From Bacteroidales bacterium (GTDB lineage Bacteria > Bacteroidota > Bacteroidia > Bacteroidales > UBA7960), in NCBI GenBank assembly GCA_003559735.1, contig PWKN01000087.1, positions 1 through 54,681 of the forward strand: DNA of 54,681 nucleotides, read 5' to 3'. A program made the position numbers and the translations under genes. This document shows positions 35,901 to 44,927 of the stretch, piece by piece. Numbering within the stretch: the first letter of the stretch is position 1; every line of letters starts with the position of its first letter. Under the pieces are notes generated by a model that saw nothing but the letters and a program-made list of their open reading frames with translations, did no database searches and was not told where the DNA came from.

Positions 35901-38035
35901 TGGCCATGCTCCCTTGGTTGTCCGCTCCCGTCATAATATATGCCTTCCGGCTTCCACTTCCATACGTTTAATGCAACGGGCAAGTCATTGGCAGTTTGTC
36001 CGTTGATGGTGATGTCCTTTGCAAACAGTCTGACGAACATATTTGCCTCTACCCCCCTGAACGACGCATCATTCGGGAATTGCGTGGCAGGAGCAAAGGT
36101 CCATCGCTTATCGGCGAGGACAAAAGCAGGTGTGGGCCCTTCCAGTATATGTGTTTGTTTGGTGTTGTCGGCGATATTTAAATTTGGATTGACTTTGATC
36201 TGTTCGGGGTTCAGGCTGCCATCAGGCAATGTATGGTATATTTCGTTATAATAGATTGCCGGATTGGACCTCGCTCTGAACAAGACCAGTCGTTCGTCCC
36301 CGTTTATTGTTACATGTTCTTTTACTTCGAACCCGACGTCTACCAGGAACCTGTTTTGTTTTGTGTCGGGATAGGAAGAAAATGTTTGATGGATGTCAAT
36401 CTTCTCCTCACTGCTTGTATATCTGTTGTATTGCTGAAAGTGGGAAAAGTTTTTTATTACCGGATATGCTTCCTGCAGATATTTATCCCTGGTACCCACA
36501 CTGGCATAATAGAATTCGAGTGCATGGGCAAATTGTTCTTCGTGACCGGGTTCCTGTCTGCCCCATGCCCATTGCGTTGCCGTGCTTGAAAAGCTTCTGA
36601 TGTCGCCACAGTTTGCTGTCCATGGCTTCAGATCTATTGAACACCACACCCCCAGGTTTGAAGTAGATAATGGCTCCTGGCTTATTACGCTGCCTGTTGC
36701 GGCCAGTTGATATGCTCCCCAGTCGTGGCACACGTGAAGGGAGCGGAAACTTAGGGTGCCGCAGGGTTTCAGGTTAACCGGGAATTCGCTTCTGCTCCAT
36801 CCTCGTCCGTGCACCTCTGTGCAAAAAGGATCAGTGTTGGCAAACGCCCCGGTCCAGTCGGCTATCGATCCGCCTCCTAGTGAACGTGCTATACCCAGGT
36901 TAACAGGCAATGTATATCCCTGGCTGTCCTGCAAGGCAGAAGCTGCATCGGGTGTGTTTGTTTCGTGCATCATATAGATAAGCCTGTCGTCAGAGGGGGT
37001 TATGGTGACTTTGGCTGCCGGGTATTTTGTTCTGTGTTTTGTTACCGCGTCGCCCCACGGTACACCGTCGGTCCGGAATTTGTAAACTCCTTTCAGATTC
37101 ATGTATTCAACCTGATGCACCGTTTGGGTATACCGTTCCTGGTTATCCGACACTTTTTCGATCAGGAAGGCGCTGGACGGATAGGGGTTTAACTCCTGGT
37201 GGATTTGATGCAATACCTCTCTTTTGTGGGTGTTAAAGTCTGTTTGTCCGAAGATCCTTCTTCCCCAGCGCACAATATTCCTGCCCGGTGTTCCGCTTTG
37301 GGTTATTGCTTCTTGAATATTGGCATAATGCCTGATATATAATGTGTTGTCAACAACCTCAAACAACACTTGCCCGTTCTCTGGTGCCCCGGGGAAAGAG
37401 AATGCCAGCAGTGAGCCATTGGGACGTTCAATCACGACAGCGCCGGAAGAAATCTGTTTCTTTGACACTGCCAGCATACGCGACCCTTCATATACCTGGT
37501 AGGAGGCAAAGGCAACAGGATATTCCATATATATTCCGGAGATGTCATCAAACCCATTCCCGTTGTATGACAGTCTGTTCTCTTTCAGGACCCTGTCGGA
37601 GAAAAAATGATACCGGGTCTGTCCCATTGCCTGTATAAGTCCGTCAAACCTGAAAGGCCTGAAAGAAAAGTCTCTGTAATACCCTGCCGAAATAAAACAC
37701 TTTTCATAAACTCTGTCCTGGTGGATGTTGGTGCTGAAGGTTTCGCCATCATTTGTATGAATTACAAAATACGGACTTTGGTCATAAATGACTTTGCTGT
37801 CAACCAAAAACGAATCAAACCCGGCATTGCCAGTGACTTTATCTGTAAGTTGATACCTTACAGTCTGGGTGGTGTTTTTTATTTGAAACTGGTTCCCGCT
37901 GATCTGATATGATTCAAGTATTTTGTTCCTCAAGTCATTCGCGGGAGCGATCAGTGCGCTCGCTACATCATTTTGTGCAAACACTGATGTGTGCACAAAC
38001 AGTGCAACCAGTGTCAGTGACCGGATGAAACGCAT
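32984..38035 (-). CDS. Giant secreted multidomain protein (unknown N-terminal region, CBM6, Ig-like, PA14, T9SS tail)
   Basis: About 1683 residues from the ATG at 38035, which opens a good signal peptide (MRFIRSLTLVALFVHTSVFAQ); the frame continues to 38137 with in-frame ATGs at 38077 and 38062. In numbering from 38137, residues of about 55-1060 are a beta-rich region I cannot assign, with DWGAYQLAATGSV and FYYASVGTRDKYLQEAYPVIKNF suggesting a glycan-active core. A CBM6/35-like domain begins at VIQAEDFNVGGQGNAYYDT (about 1068-1200). Ig-like repeats with SGLP motifs follow, then a PA14 domain (about 1385-1530, GYICAPYTADYVFFIASDDNGELWLS), another Ig-like repeat, and a T9SS type A sorting domain (about 1640-1717: ILYPNPASGIVTVHN, LPGGIYLVHFIG). 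It is probably a cell-surface glycan-degrading or glycan-binding enzyme. Confidence 0.8.
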   Translation of the reverse strand: MRFIRSLTLVALFVHTSVFAQNDVASALIAPANDLRNKILESYQISGNQFQIKNTTQTVRYQLTDKVTGNAGFDSFLVDSKVIYDQSPYFVIHTNDGETFSTNIHQDRVYEKCFISAGYYRDFSFRPFRFDGLIQAMGQTRYHFFSDRVLKENRLSYNGNGFDDISGIYMEYPVAFASYQVYEGSRMLAVSKKQISSGAVVIERPNGSLLAFSFPGAPENGQVLFEVVDNTLYIRHYANIQEAITQSGTPGRNIVRWGRRIFGQTDFNTHKREVLHQIHQELNPYPSSAFLIEKVSDNQERYTQTVHQVEYMNLKGVYKFRTDGVPWGDAVTKHRTKYPAAKVTITPSDDRLIYMMHETNTPDAASALQDSQGYTLPVNLGIARSLGGGSIADWTGAFANTDPFCTEVHGRGWSRSEFPVNLKPCGTLSFRSLHVCHDWGAYQLAATGSVISQEPLSTSNLGVWCSIDLKPWTANCGDIRSFSSTATQWAWGRQEPGHEEQFAHALEFYYASVGTRDKYLQEAYPVIKNFSHFQQYNRYTSSEEKIDIHQTFSSYPDTKQNRFLVDVGFEVKEHVTINGDERLVLFRARSNPAIYYNEIYHTLPDGSLNPEQIKVNPNLNIADNTKQTHILEGPTPAFVLADKRWTFAPATQFPNDASFRGVEANMFVRLFAKDITINGQTANDLPVALNVWKWKPEGIYYDGSGQPREHGHYIIYDMVLEHSDFSLEAGDKLRFSFMIMPYGGKISNDETDSAIETLENFTFPEVTHVAVGKHIKCDYQWVPAIQTTDGHSAEFSFTGGDQLMTVAAEGFPSYKIPDVYRINGESAEKINYSVNGYDGITAFIDRNGTVGFSFPVEMTPGEEATIRVVQDNQGGYGNIHYPGAGIATFWNFDKSLEGWKVSDDMSARVGHGTASLLITDDDAYIDSPDGLNIPATDYTFAVVGMQNNTSATTASLSWVTSAGGSLTDGKTIDVPIIGKDRRQRYYIIDLSEHTEWTDTIRQVRLRPAIDASGSIDIDFIKFTGNFNNVALSVPGVIQAEDFNVGGQGNAYYDTSPVNEGGHYRTDEGVDIQLIDDDSYLVGWIDSCEWLEYVFETSVPGIYQMDIHSRATDGEHMFHVAFDGEDLTGPIWPGASNTSFQEVVTSHEITLPEGLQMMRIFFDAAGQDLGVDKFTFDLLQECTPQSVIFDEMTDVPSDSPPIVLHANATSGLNPVFKVVDGPATIEGDTLWLTGFRGTITIKAYHPGNEEFCPASAVQSFNILHVCTEQTLTYGSLPDHVAANDPPFYVSAEASSGLPVAVSIISGPATIDENNLVTLTNETGTIKFSAIQEGDIQWCAVQDSSLTLYVDSPQHLCIDSDGMILFEKWTNIPGYRIEDIPLHTAPDHMSTRTSIEIPSNTGDHYGVRLSGYICAPYTADYVFFIASDDNGELWLSTDQSRENAALIAHVPEWTHEREWDRFPEQQSAPIPLTGGKQYYFEALMKEHTGGDNLAVKWQSVYGLDDIVGGDFLSMPCTWQTISFADECVPLSENTFKVEATATSGLPVNLEMISGNGELNGDTITLFGNRSTITLLASQEGNDLYCRAEDVTHQYVLSRTTGIRSSEDAHNIILYPNPASGIVTVHNNGLPVQKIMITDTEGRLLSLFDEPLTYKKTIDVHHLPGGIYLVHFIGSTYVVTKKMVIY

Positions 38036-38217
38036 TGCTTTGACAAAAAAAAACGCATTCATGTTGAACGAATTCATAAGGTGCCGGGAAGGGCGTGCCG
38101 GTGATGTTTTTCCAAAGGGGGGGATTTCTATGTGCATGGATAAGTAAAATGTACGGTCACTATCTGGTGTTATTATAAGGTGAAGATTGGCAAGCCCTTC
38201 TTTACCTCGGGTTAAAT

Positions 38218-38252
38218 AGACAGAGCCTGTCCATAAAGTCAGGTGTCTGTCT
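38218..38252 (-). terminator. Hairpin immediately after the second GH78 gene
   Basis: AGACAGA (38218-38224) plus CCTG (38226-38229) pair with CAGG (38240-38243) and TCTGTCT (38246-38252), interrupted by a small internal loop. The right arm abuts the GH78 stop codon. There is no clear T-run on the minus strand, so it may be a weak terminator or a transcript-stabilising hairpin. Confidence 0.4.
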
Positions 38253-40001
38253 CTAATAGACGATCGTAATGCCTTCGGGTGCAGAATAGGTGGTTTTTAT
38301 TTCCCCATTCTCAAGTTTCTCATGTTTTAAGCTGATCGTTCCGTATGGGGTAGGGTAGGTCCCTTCCACCCATTTAAGATCCCCCAGGTTTGGTTCGACA
38401 CGTATTGTTCTGCATCCAGGTTCCAGGACTTTAATGCCCAAAACGTGTTCGCTCAGCCAGGCTGTGGGACCTGCTGCCCAGCCATGGCAAAAACTGTGAC
38501 GAAATCCCACATAGCAATGATCTCCGTATGATGCATGTACATCGATGGTATGATCAGACGGCAGTTCATCAATTCGACCGGCATTTTCCATCCACTCAAT
38601 ATTAAAATCTTCCCAAAAAGTTGTGGCACCAAGTTTCAGCATGCCACCCCAGTATTGCCTGATTATCTCCATTGCCCCCTGGTAGTTTCCAGCTTTTGCC
38701 ATAGCCTGCAACATATAGTAGCCGTAGAAAGTGGAGAACCTTTTGGCGCCATCCAGAACGATGACCTCATTGGCCTTATCAGGTGGCATGATGCCGGCCA
38801 ATGACAATAGTGCTGTTGCTTGTTTTGACTTGCCGGCGTCTGGTAATCTCGTTCCCAGCAACCTCGCTTTAGATCTGCATAATTCAGCCGTTTCTTCCTC
38901 GTGCAGCAGATCGCTTAACCAGGCTCCTGCCTCCATTGTCATTTTCAGCAATGCGTGGTATCCGGCGTCTATTGCTTCGGGGTATGGATTGCTGGGCCAG
39001 TCCAGGAAGCGCACCCCGTCGAGGTGTTCATTGCCCTGTTCGTCAATCAGGGCAATGAACTTATGCAGTAGTTGCAGCAGGTAATCTTTTTGTTCTTCCA
39101 GGTAGTTCAGATCCCCGTATTGCATATACCATGCCTGGTGCACCAAAACCCACCACATGGAATATGAGCTGATGCCATTCATCCATTCATCAATGGGAGT
39201 GATATCCCGAACCAGGTCGAGGCTTTTGGGAACCACCTCGTTATACCCAAAAACAGCGTTGATTGCCATAACTTCGGGGTGCATGTCGCCCACCCAAACC
39301 AGCTGGTCGCGTTTTATGCCATCCCACAGGTACTCCTGCATATTAAGGTGTACTGTATATGCGCCTGTCTGCCATATTTGGTTCAACAGGGAATCGTTTG
39401 AATGAAAACTGCCCAGGTACGGGATGTCCCGGTATATCGATATGGCATTGATCTCCTTCAGGCAGAGGTAGCTGGAGTCGACGGGCAGGTCGATGCGGAC
39501 AAAACGAAAACCCGTGTTGCCGATCTCTATCCGCCCAAGCATTGGGACATCAACCATCATGTCGCGCATGGCATGGTCATTGGTGGCCGTCTCGTCACCG
39601 CCTGTCTCTGAAAAAGTCTCTGACACAGATTCCCCGAAACGCACCCTGACCTTAACCGGGTGGTTCGCCTCTGAGATACCCGAAACAATTTGTAGTCCGC
39701 CGTGCATTTGTGTTCCATAATCAAGCAATATTGCGGCGGTGTGCCCGTCCTTGCTGGTGATGCAACACAGGTCTCGTGAAGAGAGTGTTGCTTGCCCGAT
39801 ACCTGGCAGCAGCAGTGTTTCCGGATTGGAAATATATTGGTTCGTGGTGTCAGACATCCAAAGAATGGCTGTGGGTGTAATATAATCACGGACTCTTGAG
39901 TCTCTGAATGAAAAAACATTGTCAGAGAAGGGGCTTTGTCCTGCAGATTGCACGCAAAGACAGATAAGCAGAACAACAAATGCCAATCGCCGTTTTTTCA
40001 T
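38253..40001 (-). CDS. GH78-type alpha-L-rhamnosidase (copy 2)
   Basis: A 582-residue paralogue of the enzyme at 15827-17602, colinear over the full length: AILLDYGTQMHGGLQIVSG, ATNDHAMRDMMVDVPMLGRIEIGNTGFRFVRI, the acid region WDGIKRDQLVWVGDMHPE, WMNGISSYSMWWVLVHQAWYM, the general-base region GATTFWEDF and EGTYPTPYGTISL. The signal peptide MKKRRLAFVVLLICLCVQSAGQ looks like an ordinary type I signal without a lipobox, whereas copy 1 looks lipid-anchored. The two may therefore sit in different places, periplasm versus outer-membrane face. It follows the second TBDR/beta-helix pair by 140 bp, so each TBDR module has its own GH78. Confidence 0.87.
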   Translation of the reverse strand: MKKRRLAFVVLLICLCVQSAGQSPFSDNVFSFRDSRVRDYITPTAILWMSDTTNQYISNPETLLLPGIGQATLSSRDLCCITSKDGHTAAILLDYGTQMHGGLQIVSGISEANHPVKVRVRFGESVSETFSETGGDETATNDHAMRDMMVDVPMLGRIEIGNTGFRFVRIDLPVDSSYLCLKEINAISIYRDIPYLGSFHSNDSLLNQIWQTGAYTVHLNMQEYLWDGIKRDQLVWVGDMHPEVMAINAVFGYNEVVPKSLDLVRDITPIDEWMNGISSYSMWWVLVHQAWYMQYGDLNYLEEQKDYLLQLLHKFIALIDEQGNEHLDGVRFLDWPSNPYPEAIDAGYHALLKMTMEAGAWLSDLLHEEETAELCRSKARLLGTRLPDAGKSKQATALLSLAGIMPPDKANEVIVLDGAKRFSTFYGYYMLQAMAKAGNYQGAMEIIRQYWGGMLKLGATTFWEDFNIEWMENAGRIDELPSDHTIDVHASYGDHCYVGFRHSFCHGWAAGPTAWLSEHVLGIKVLEPGCRTIRVEPNLGDLKWVEGTYPTPYGTISLKHEKLENGEIKTTYSAPEGITIVY

Positions 40002-40074
40002 TAATCGTCTTTTTGTCCGGCCGGTACTGTCCGGATATGATTAGAACCTGGCAACAAGGTCAGGTGTCCGATCC

Positions 40075-40128
40075 GTAATGTCCGGGTTCTGCGTTATAAA
40101 CGGAGCCAGCCTTGAACCCGGACATTAC
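40075..40128. other. Perfect 15-bp inverted repeat in the gap between beta-helix 2 and GH78 copy 2
   Basis: GTAATGTCCGGGTTC at 40075-40089 and GAACCCGGACATTAC at 40114-40128 are exact reverse complements around a 24-nt loop. It lies 14 bp after the beta-helix stop codon (minus strand) and 73 bp before the GH78 start. No T-run follows on the minus strand. It is a strong RNA hairpin, possibly an mRNA processing or stability element, an attenuator, or a palindromic repeat. Further TCCGG words lie at 40021-40072. Confidence 0.7.
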
Positions 40129-40141
40129 AGGCAGACAGTAT

Positions 40142-41824
40142 TTATTTGATGATGATGATTCTGCTGGTATACGTTCTGTCATCCTTGTCAACCCTTACAA
40201 TGTACATTCCCTTGTTAAAGCCTGAGACATTGACCTGGTTGGTGTTCCTGGCAGTTTTTATTATGCTTCCGGTAAGGCTGTATACCCGGATCATGTCGGC
40301 CGTCATGTTTACGGTGAGGATGTCTTTCACAGGGTTTGGGAACACGGTAATGGCCGGTTCAGTGATATCCGGATTGGTGCTTGTGACGATCAGTTTGTCC
40401 GTATTCCCTGCATGAATATGTGCTTCTATCAGATCCCTGTTCTCTTCATAAATTGCCCTGGCTTCAGGAAACCAGTTCAGGTCGCCCAGTGGAAGTCCTG
40501 CGATCGAGCCCGTGCGTATATCGGGGTGGTTATATCTGGCATTGATAACCGGCCAGGCTTCATTGATGGAAGGATCACCGTCAAGGTCCCAGTGCCAGTT
40601 TGGCCATTGGGATGAAGGAGGTGTTTCGTATCCCATATCATTCAAAGAAACGTACCTGGTCCACTCATACAGCTTATCAGAATATTCGTATATAAGCGGT
40701 TCTTCCCATTCAGGATCTACGTTTGTAAAGGTGTTGCCATAGAGAAAATAGGGGAAATCATCTTCGTTGTTGAACAAGCACACTTCTCTTGACACGTCGA
40801 TCGAGTCGATTGGCCACATCAGGGGTTTGAGATATACTTTTGAGTGACCGTCTGCTTCTGCCAGTTCATTCAGCTCATCGACCAGCTCGTAAAGTTTTGG
40901 GTTTCTGTAAAGGAGGTTGTATTGCACATATTGCATCCTCGATGAGGGCAGTGCTTCTCCCGGTATGGTGTCTGCCATGATCAGCGGAAAATTTGGTTTT
41001 GCAGGTTTAATACCTGGCATTGAGAGGTTCCATGAATGGGGTGTTGGCCTGGCTGCAGCATCGAACAGGAGGTTGTTTGTAAAATAGTATTCTTCGTCCC
41101 ACGCTGACCAATCCAGGTTCACCTTGTGCATAATGAGGGTATTGTGGTTAAACCGTACGTAGTTATCAACATTTCTGGCAAAACCAGTGTTATGCAGTCC
41201 GGTTCCGACCGAAACGATGGTGTTGTTTTCGACGATAAGGGTATCGAGGCCTTCATTTTGTCCGGCATCATGGCTTACAACCTGACCGTCCCAAAAGTGG
41301 TTCAGGTGTCCGTGCCGCAGGATGAGGTTATCATAGAGATATGTCCTGTTGTTGACGGAAGTCACATAAACCATGTCGGCGATCCCCACCGGGTCGATTA
41401 TACAGTTTTGGATGTGGGTTCTTGCGCCATCCTTGCTTTGGAACAAAAACCTCATTCCGTAAGATCCTGTAAGGCTTGCATTTACAAAATAAATATTTTT
41501 AAATGTTACATCACCTTTGGCGTCGAACATTCTTTGAAAAACGGCACCCCCGGCATCCACATTCGTTTGCACGGTTGCCGGCATTTGGTTGCCGACAGGT
41601 TTTTCGCCGATGATCTGAAGGTGGTAATCGACGTTTTCTATAATTGCGTTGATTTGATACCACTTATCGGCTTCCAGTTTGTATATTTTGTTTCCGCCAT
41701 GTTCGTTAATGGCAGCATTCAATGTGCCCAGGCCCGGAGCAACAAGCAGGGTGTCCTGCGCCTGTGCTGCATTGTATGTTGTGAAGAGTACAATAAAAGA
41801 GAACAGGAGTGTAATTTTTTTCAT
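40142..41824 (-). CDS. Secreted beta-helix-like protein with T9SS sorting domain, copy 2
   Basis: A 560-residue paralogue of the protein at 9141-10832, colinear throughout: LGTLNAAINEHGGNKIYKLEADKWYQINAIIENVDYHLQIIGE, FKNIYFVNASLTG, TLIVENNTIVSVGTGL, VRFNHNTLIMHK, EEYYFTNNLLFDA, MADTIPGEALPSSRMQYVQYNLLYRNP, SIAGLPLGDLNWFPEA. It has a signal peptide (MKKITLLFSFIVLFTTYNAAQAQ) and a type A T9SS tail (ITVFPNPVKDILTVNM, VYSLTGSIIKTA, FNKGMYIVRVDKDD). The central DTIPGE(A)(M/L)PSSR(I/M)QYVQYN segment and the WFPEA segment are the best conserved between copies and may mark the functional site. It starts 61 bp after TBDR 2. Confidence 0.82.
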   Translation of the reverse strand: MKKITLLFSFIVLFTTYNAAQAQDTLLVAPGLGTLNAAINEHGGNKIYKLEADKWYQINAIIENVDYHLQIIGEKPVGNQMPATVQTNVDAGGAVFQRMFDAKGDVTFKNIYFVNASLTGSYGMRFLFQSKDGARTHIQNCIIDPVGIADMVYVTSVNNRTYLYDNLILRHGHLNHFWDGQVVSHDAGQNEGLDTLIVENNTIVSVGTGLHNTGFARNVDNYVRFNHNTLIMHKVNLDWSAWDEEYYFTNNLLFDAAARPTPHSWNLSMPGIKPAKPNFPLIMADTIPGEALPSSRMQYVQYNLLYRNPKLYELVDELNELAEADGHSKVYLKPLMWPIDSIDVSREVCLFNNEDDFPYFLYGNTFTNVDPEWEEPLIYEYSDKLYEWTRYVSLNDMGYETPPSSQWPNWHWDLDGDPSINEAWPVINARYNHPDIRTGSIAGLPLGDLNWFPEARAIYEENRDLIEAHIHAGNTDKLIVTSTNPDITEPAITVFPNPVKDILTVNMTADMIRVYSLTGSIIKTARNTNQVNVSGFNKGMYIVRVDKDDRTYTSRIIIIK

Positions 41825-41885
41825 GATACAATTGGTTTAAGTTACAGTGATTTGTGAGTTGATTGCTTATAATGTATGATGGTCT

Positions 41886-44800
41886 TTAATTCCTGATTCC
41901 ATAGCGTATGCCCAAATCAAAAGTCCAGCCGTAATTTTCAATGTATGTCGGATTTGGCTCTCCCCGCAGGCTTGATCGCTCCGAAAAGTCTGTCAGGTTG
42001 GCAAAATTGCCCACGATCTCAAAACCTTTGAACCTGCCTGAGAGTCTCTGGGATATTTGAAGGTCCATTCTGTAGAAGTGGTCCTTCATGGAGTCCATTG
42101 CTTCATTTTTATAATCCTTTCCTGTCAGTATTTCACCATTGTACTGGAATGACAACCATACGTTTAACCCTTTCCGGTTGAATCCAAGGGATGCATTGAC
42201 AATGTGTTTTGGCTGAAACAGCATGGGTGCCGTAACTGTTGAGTCGATTCTCACCACCTCAACGGTGGGTCTGCCGCCATCGGGCGGATAGACGGTATGT
42301 GTTTCGAGCCATGACAATGGGTAGTGTGTTTCTGTGGCAGTATAGGTGTAGTTTGCTGAAATTGTGAAATAGTTAAAGGGGCGGGGAAGGTACCAGAACG
42401 ATGTTTGCGCTTCAAATTCAATACCTGACAGTGAGATCGGGTAGGGATGGTTTTCCCACAACGAAACATGAACCTGGTCAGTGTCTGAAAAGGGGTCAAT
42501 GACATTGTCACCTTGTATCCGGATAAAGCTTCTGTGCCATATTTTGTGTTCTACTGTTTTTCTGAAAAAGTTCACGGAGACAAGACCCACCCTGTTACCA
42601 TGGGCAGTAAGTTGTGCGTCGAAACTTTCCCATGTCTCTGCTTTCAGGGCCGGGTTGGTTGACACGTGTGAGAGGGGTAAAAACCCGGTATTGATAAATA
42701 CATTTGGTGAAATCGAATTGAAATCGGGCCGGCTGAGTGTTTGTGTATACGCCAGATGGGCATAAAAGTTATCGTGTGGCCTTAACCGCAGGTGAATCAT
42801 GGGCAGCAAGTAGTTGTCGGACCTGTTGGCAAACGTGGTATCTCCCAGGAGGGGTTCCTGCACGGGATCAGGCAAGACACGGTTCCGGGCACTGAAGCCA
42901 TACATGTCGGCATTGGTGCGTTCATACCTGATTCCCGGTAAAAACATCGCCCAGTTGCCCACGTTAAGCTCAGACATTATATACGTTGCACCGTATGTTT
43001 CCCTGATATCCTGGTCATTCATCATGGATCCCTGGATGTTCTGCCTGAAGCCGAAACGGTCTCTTCCTCCGAAAATGCTGCCCCAAACACCAGGACCCTG
43101 TGCGTAGTAATAGTCTGATATTTCAATCCATTTGCACGTAATCTGGTTGAGCTTGTCAAAATCATACGTCCAGCCAAAATCATATGCACCGTTAAGGAAG
43201 TTGTCGAGTCGCTCATCATGCATGCCCACGGCGGTGATATCTTCTGTTAGTCCGCTCCTGTATATCCATTCAAGCTCATCAGCAAGCATTGCCTTTCCCG
43301 GTGGATTGATAATGATCGGGTGTCCGCCTGAAACCACATTGTAATAACGGTCCTTCACCCTGTATGTGCCTCCGGCTTTGATGTGGCCCGATATAAGGTT
43401 GCCGACCTGGAAGGGGATGGTGACATGCATGTAAGTGGTGAGGTTGTTTTCAGATAGCTCTGAGGTGTGCCGGTCAAAATTTACCAATCTTAAAATGGTG
43501 TCGCTGGCATTTACGTGATCGAACAGTTTGATCAGTTCATCGGGGGGGAGCTCTCTTTGTTTGAATGTAATGGGGTCTCTGAGCAGTCGCGGACTGTAAT
43601 CAAATGACCAGCTGCGTGAGTCGGGGTCATCGCCCCTGTTGCTGGAATAAGAAACCCCATAGTCAAACTCCATGTTCAGAAATCCCGTTTTCGTATTGCC
43701 ACTGAGGGTTGACTGCAGCAGACTGCCATTGTGATGTGGGTTGTCGTGAAATGAATAGGATGCATTGCTGCCATTCACATCAAAGTTTATTGACTGTCTG
43801 CTGTGAATGTCCTGGGTATATGCATACAGGCCATACAGCGAAAGGGTTGTGGAATGATGCAGCCTGTAGTCGAACGACAGCATGGCTGACTGTCTTATTT
43901 TTTCGGTATAAATATTGTTCAGGCTGAATCCGTTATTCAGAATATTCAGGTCTGTGGCTGTGCCGAGCGTATAACCTGAACTCATTGTCTGTGTGCTCCT
44001 GTTGACCCTTTCCGCGTTCAGTGATAAAAAGGCGCCCAGCTTATTATTGAACAGCCTGTTGCTAACTTCGCCCTGGAGTTTATAGTTGCCGTAATAGTTG
44101 TTCAGGTGGTTGTACCCTCCTTGCGACATCACCCTGTAATTCAGTCCTTCGGGTGTTTCCCTGAGCATGAGGTTGACCGTTCCGGCCACGGCATTTGCTT
44201 CCATGTCGGCTGTTAGCGCTTTGTATACCTCCACGCCCTGAAGGATATATTGTGATATGCCGGAAATATTGGTTTCGCGGCTGGTGCCACTGGTTGAAGG
44301 CAACGGTATTCCGTTTAGGGTAACGGACGAATATTTCGGTTCCAGGCCCCTGATAACCAATCCAGTACCTTCTCCGCCAGACCGCAACACGGATATACCC
44401 GGCAGTCTGCCAATGGCTTCAACTGCATTGGCATCGGGATTTTCCTGCAAACGGTCGGGAGCAACCACATTCTTTATTGTGTTTGAATTGATCTGCTGGT
44501 TGATGGCTCTTCTCTGGCCCAATGCCTGGGCAGAGACGGTGAATTCTTCGAGCCTGGCAACATCAGGCATCAACAACATATCGATCACGGTTTCTTCACC
44601 CACCGTGACCTTTTGTGCTTCATAGCCAACATAAGAAAAAACAAGCACCGACTCTTCGCCGGGCACCATCAGCGAATACTTGCCATCTGTTCCGGTGATC
44701 GTCCCCTGCCGCGTACCTTCAATCATAATTGTTACACCGATCAGTGTCTCATTCGTGTCGTTGTCTCTGACTGTCCCGTTTATTCTTACCTGAGCAAATG

Positions 44801-44927
44801 CATCAGCCATAGGGATCAACAGTATGATCTTGACAATCAAGGTTTTAAACCCCAATGCAAGCAGTTTGGAGGATTTGTACTGAAAACATGACTTAAATGG
44901 TGTTGCAGTTGTATTAATCATAAGCAT
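41886..44927 (-). CDS. TonB-dependent outer-membrane receptor (SusC-like), copy 2
   Basis: About 1014 residues from the ATG at 44927. The frame is open to 44972, and an ATG at 44921 is also possible. The signal sequence is long, ending LIVKIILLIPMADAFAQ. A carboxypeptidase-regulatory-like domain follows (VRINGTVRDNDTNETLIGVTIMIEGTRQGTITGTDGKYSLMV), then a plug (NPDANAVEAIGRLPGISVLRSGGEGTGLVIRGLEPKYSSVTLNG) and a barrel ending LGIRYGIRN. The receptor is colinear with TBDR 1. Differences cluster in barrel loops, as expected for receptors of related but different glycans. HTCS 2 lies directly upstream on the same strand, 153 bp away, and the beta-helix gene follows. No SusD is present. Confidence 0.9.
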   Translation of the reverse strand: MLMINTTATPFKSCFQYKSSKLLALGFKTLIVKIILLIPMADAFAQVRINGTVRDNDTNETLIGVTIMIEGTRQGTITGTDGKYSLMVPGEESVLVFSYVGYEAQKVTVGEETVIDMLLMPDVARLEEFTVSAQALGQRRAINQQINSNTIKNVVAPDRLQENPDANAVEAIGRLPGISVLRSGGEGTGLVIRGLEPKYSSVTLNGIPLPSTSGTSRETNISGISQYILQGVEVYKALTADMEANAVAGTVNLMLRETPEGLNYRVMSQGGYNHLNNYYGNYKLQGEVSNRLFNNKLGAFLSLNAERVNRSTQTMSSGYTLGTATDLNILNNGFSLNNIYTEKIRQSAMLSFDYRLHHSTTLSLYGLYAYTQDIHSRQSINFDVNGSNASYSFHDNPHHNGSLLQSTLSGNTKTGFLNMEFDYGVSYSSNRGDDPDSRSWSFDYSPRLLRDPITFKQRELPPDELIKLFDHVNASDTILRLVNFDRHTSELSENNLTTYMHVTIPFQVGNLISGHIKAGGTYRVKDRYYNVVSGGHPIIINPPGKAMLADELEWIYRSGLTEDITAVGMHDERLDNFLNGAYDFGWTYDFDKLNQITCKWIEISDYYYAQGPGVWGSIFGGRDRFGFRQNIQGSMMNDQDIRETYGATYIMSELNVGNWAMFLPGIRYERTNADMYGFSARNRVLPDPVQEPLLGDTTFANRSDNYLLPMIHLRLRPHDNFYAHLAYTQTLSRPDFNSISPNVFINTGFLPLSHVSTNPALKAETWESFDAQLTAHGNRVGLVSVNFFRKTVEHKIWHRSFIRIQGDNVIDPFSDTDQVHVSLWENHPYPISLSGIEFEAQTSFWYLPRPFNYFTISANYTYTATETHYPLSWLETHTVYPPDGGRPTVEVVRIDSTVTAPMLFQPKHIVNASLGFNRKGLNVWLSFQYNGEILTGKDYKNEAMDSMKDHFYRMDLQISQRLSGRFKGFEIVGNFANLTDFSERSSLRGEPNPTYIENYGWTFDLGIRYGIRN

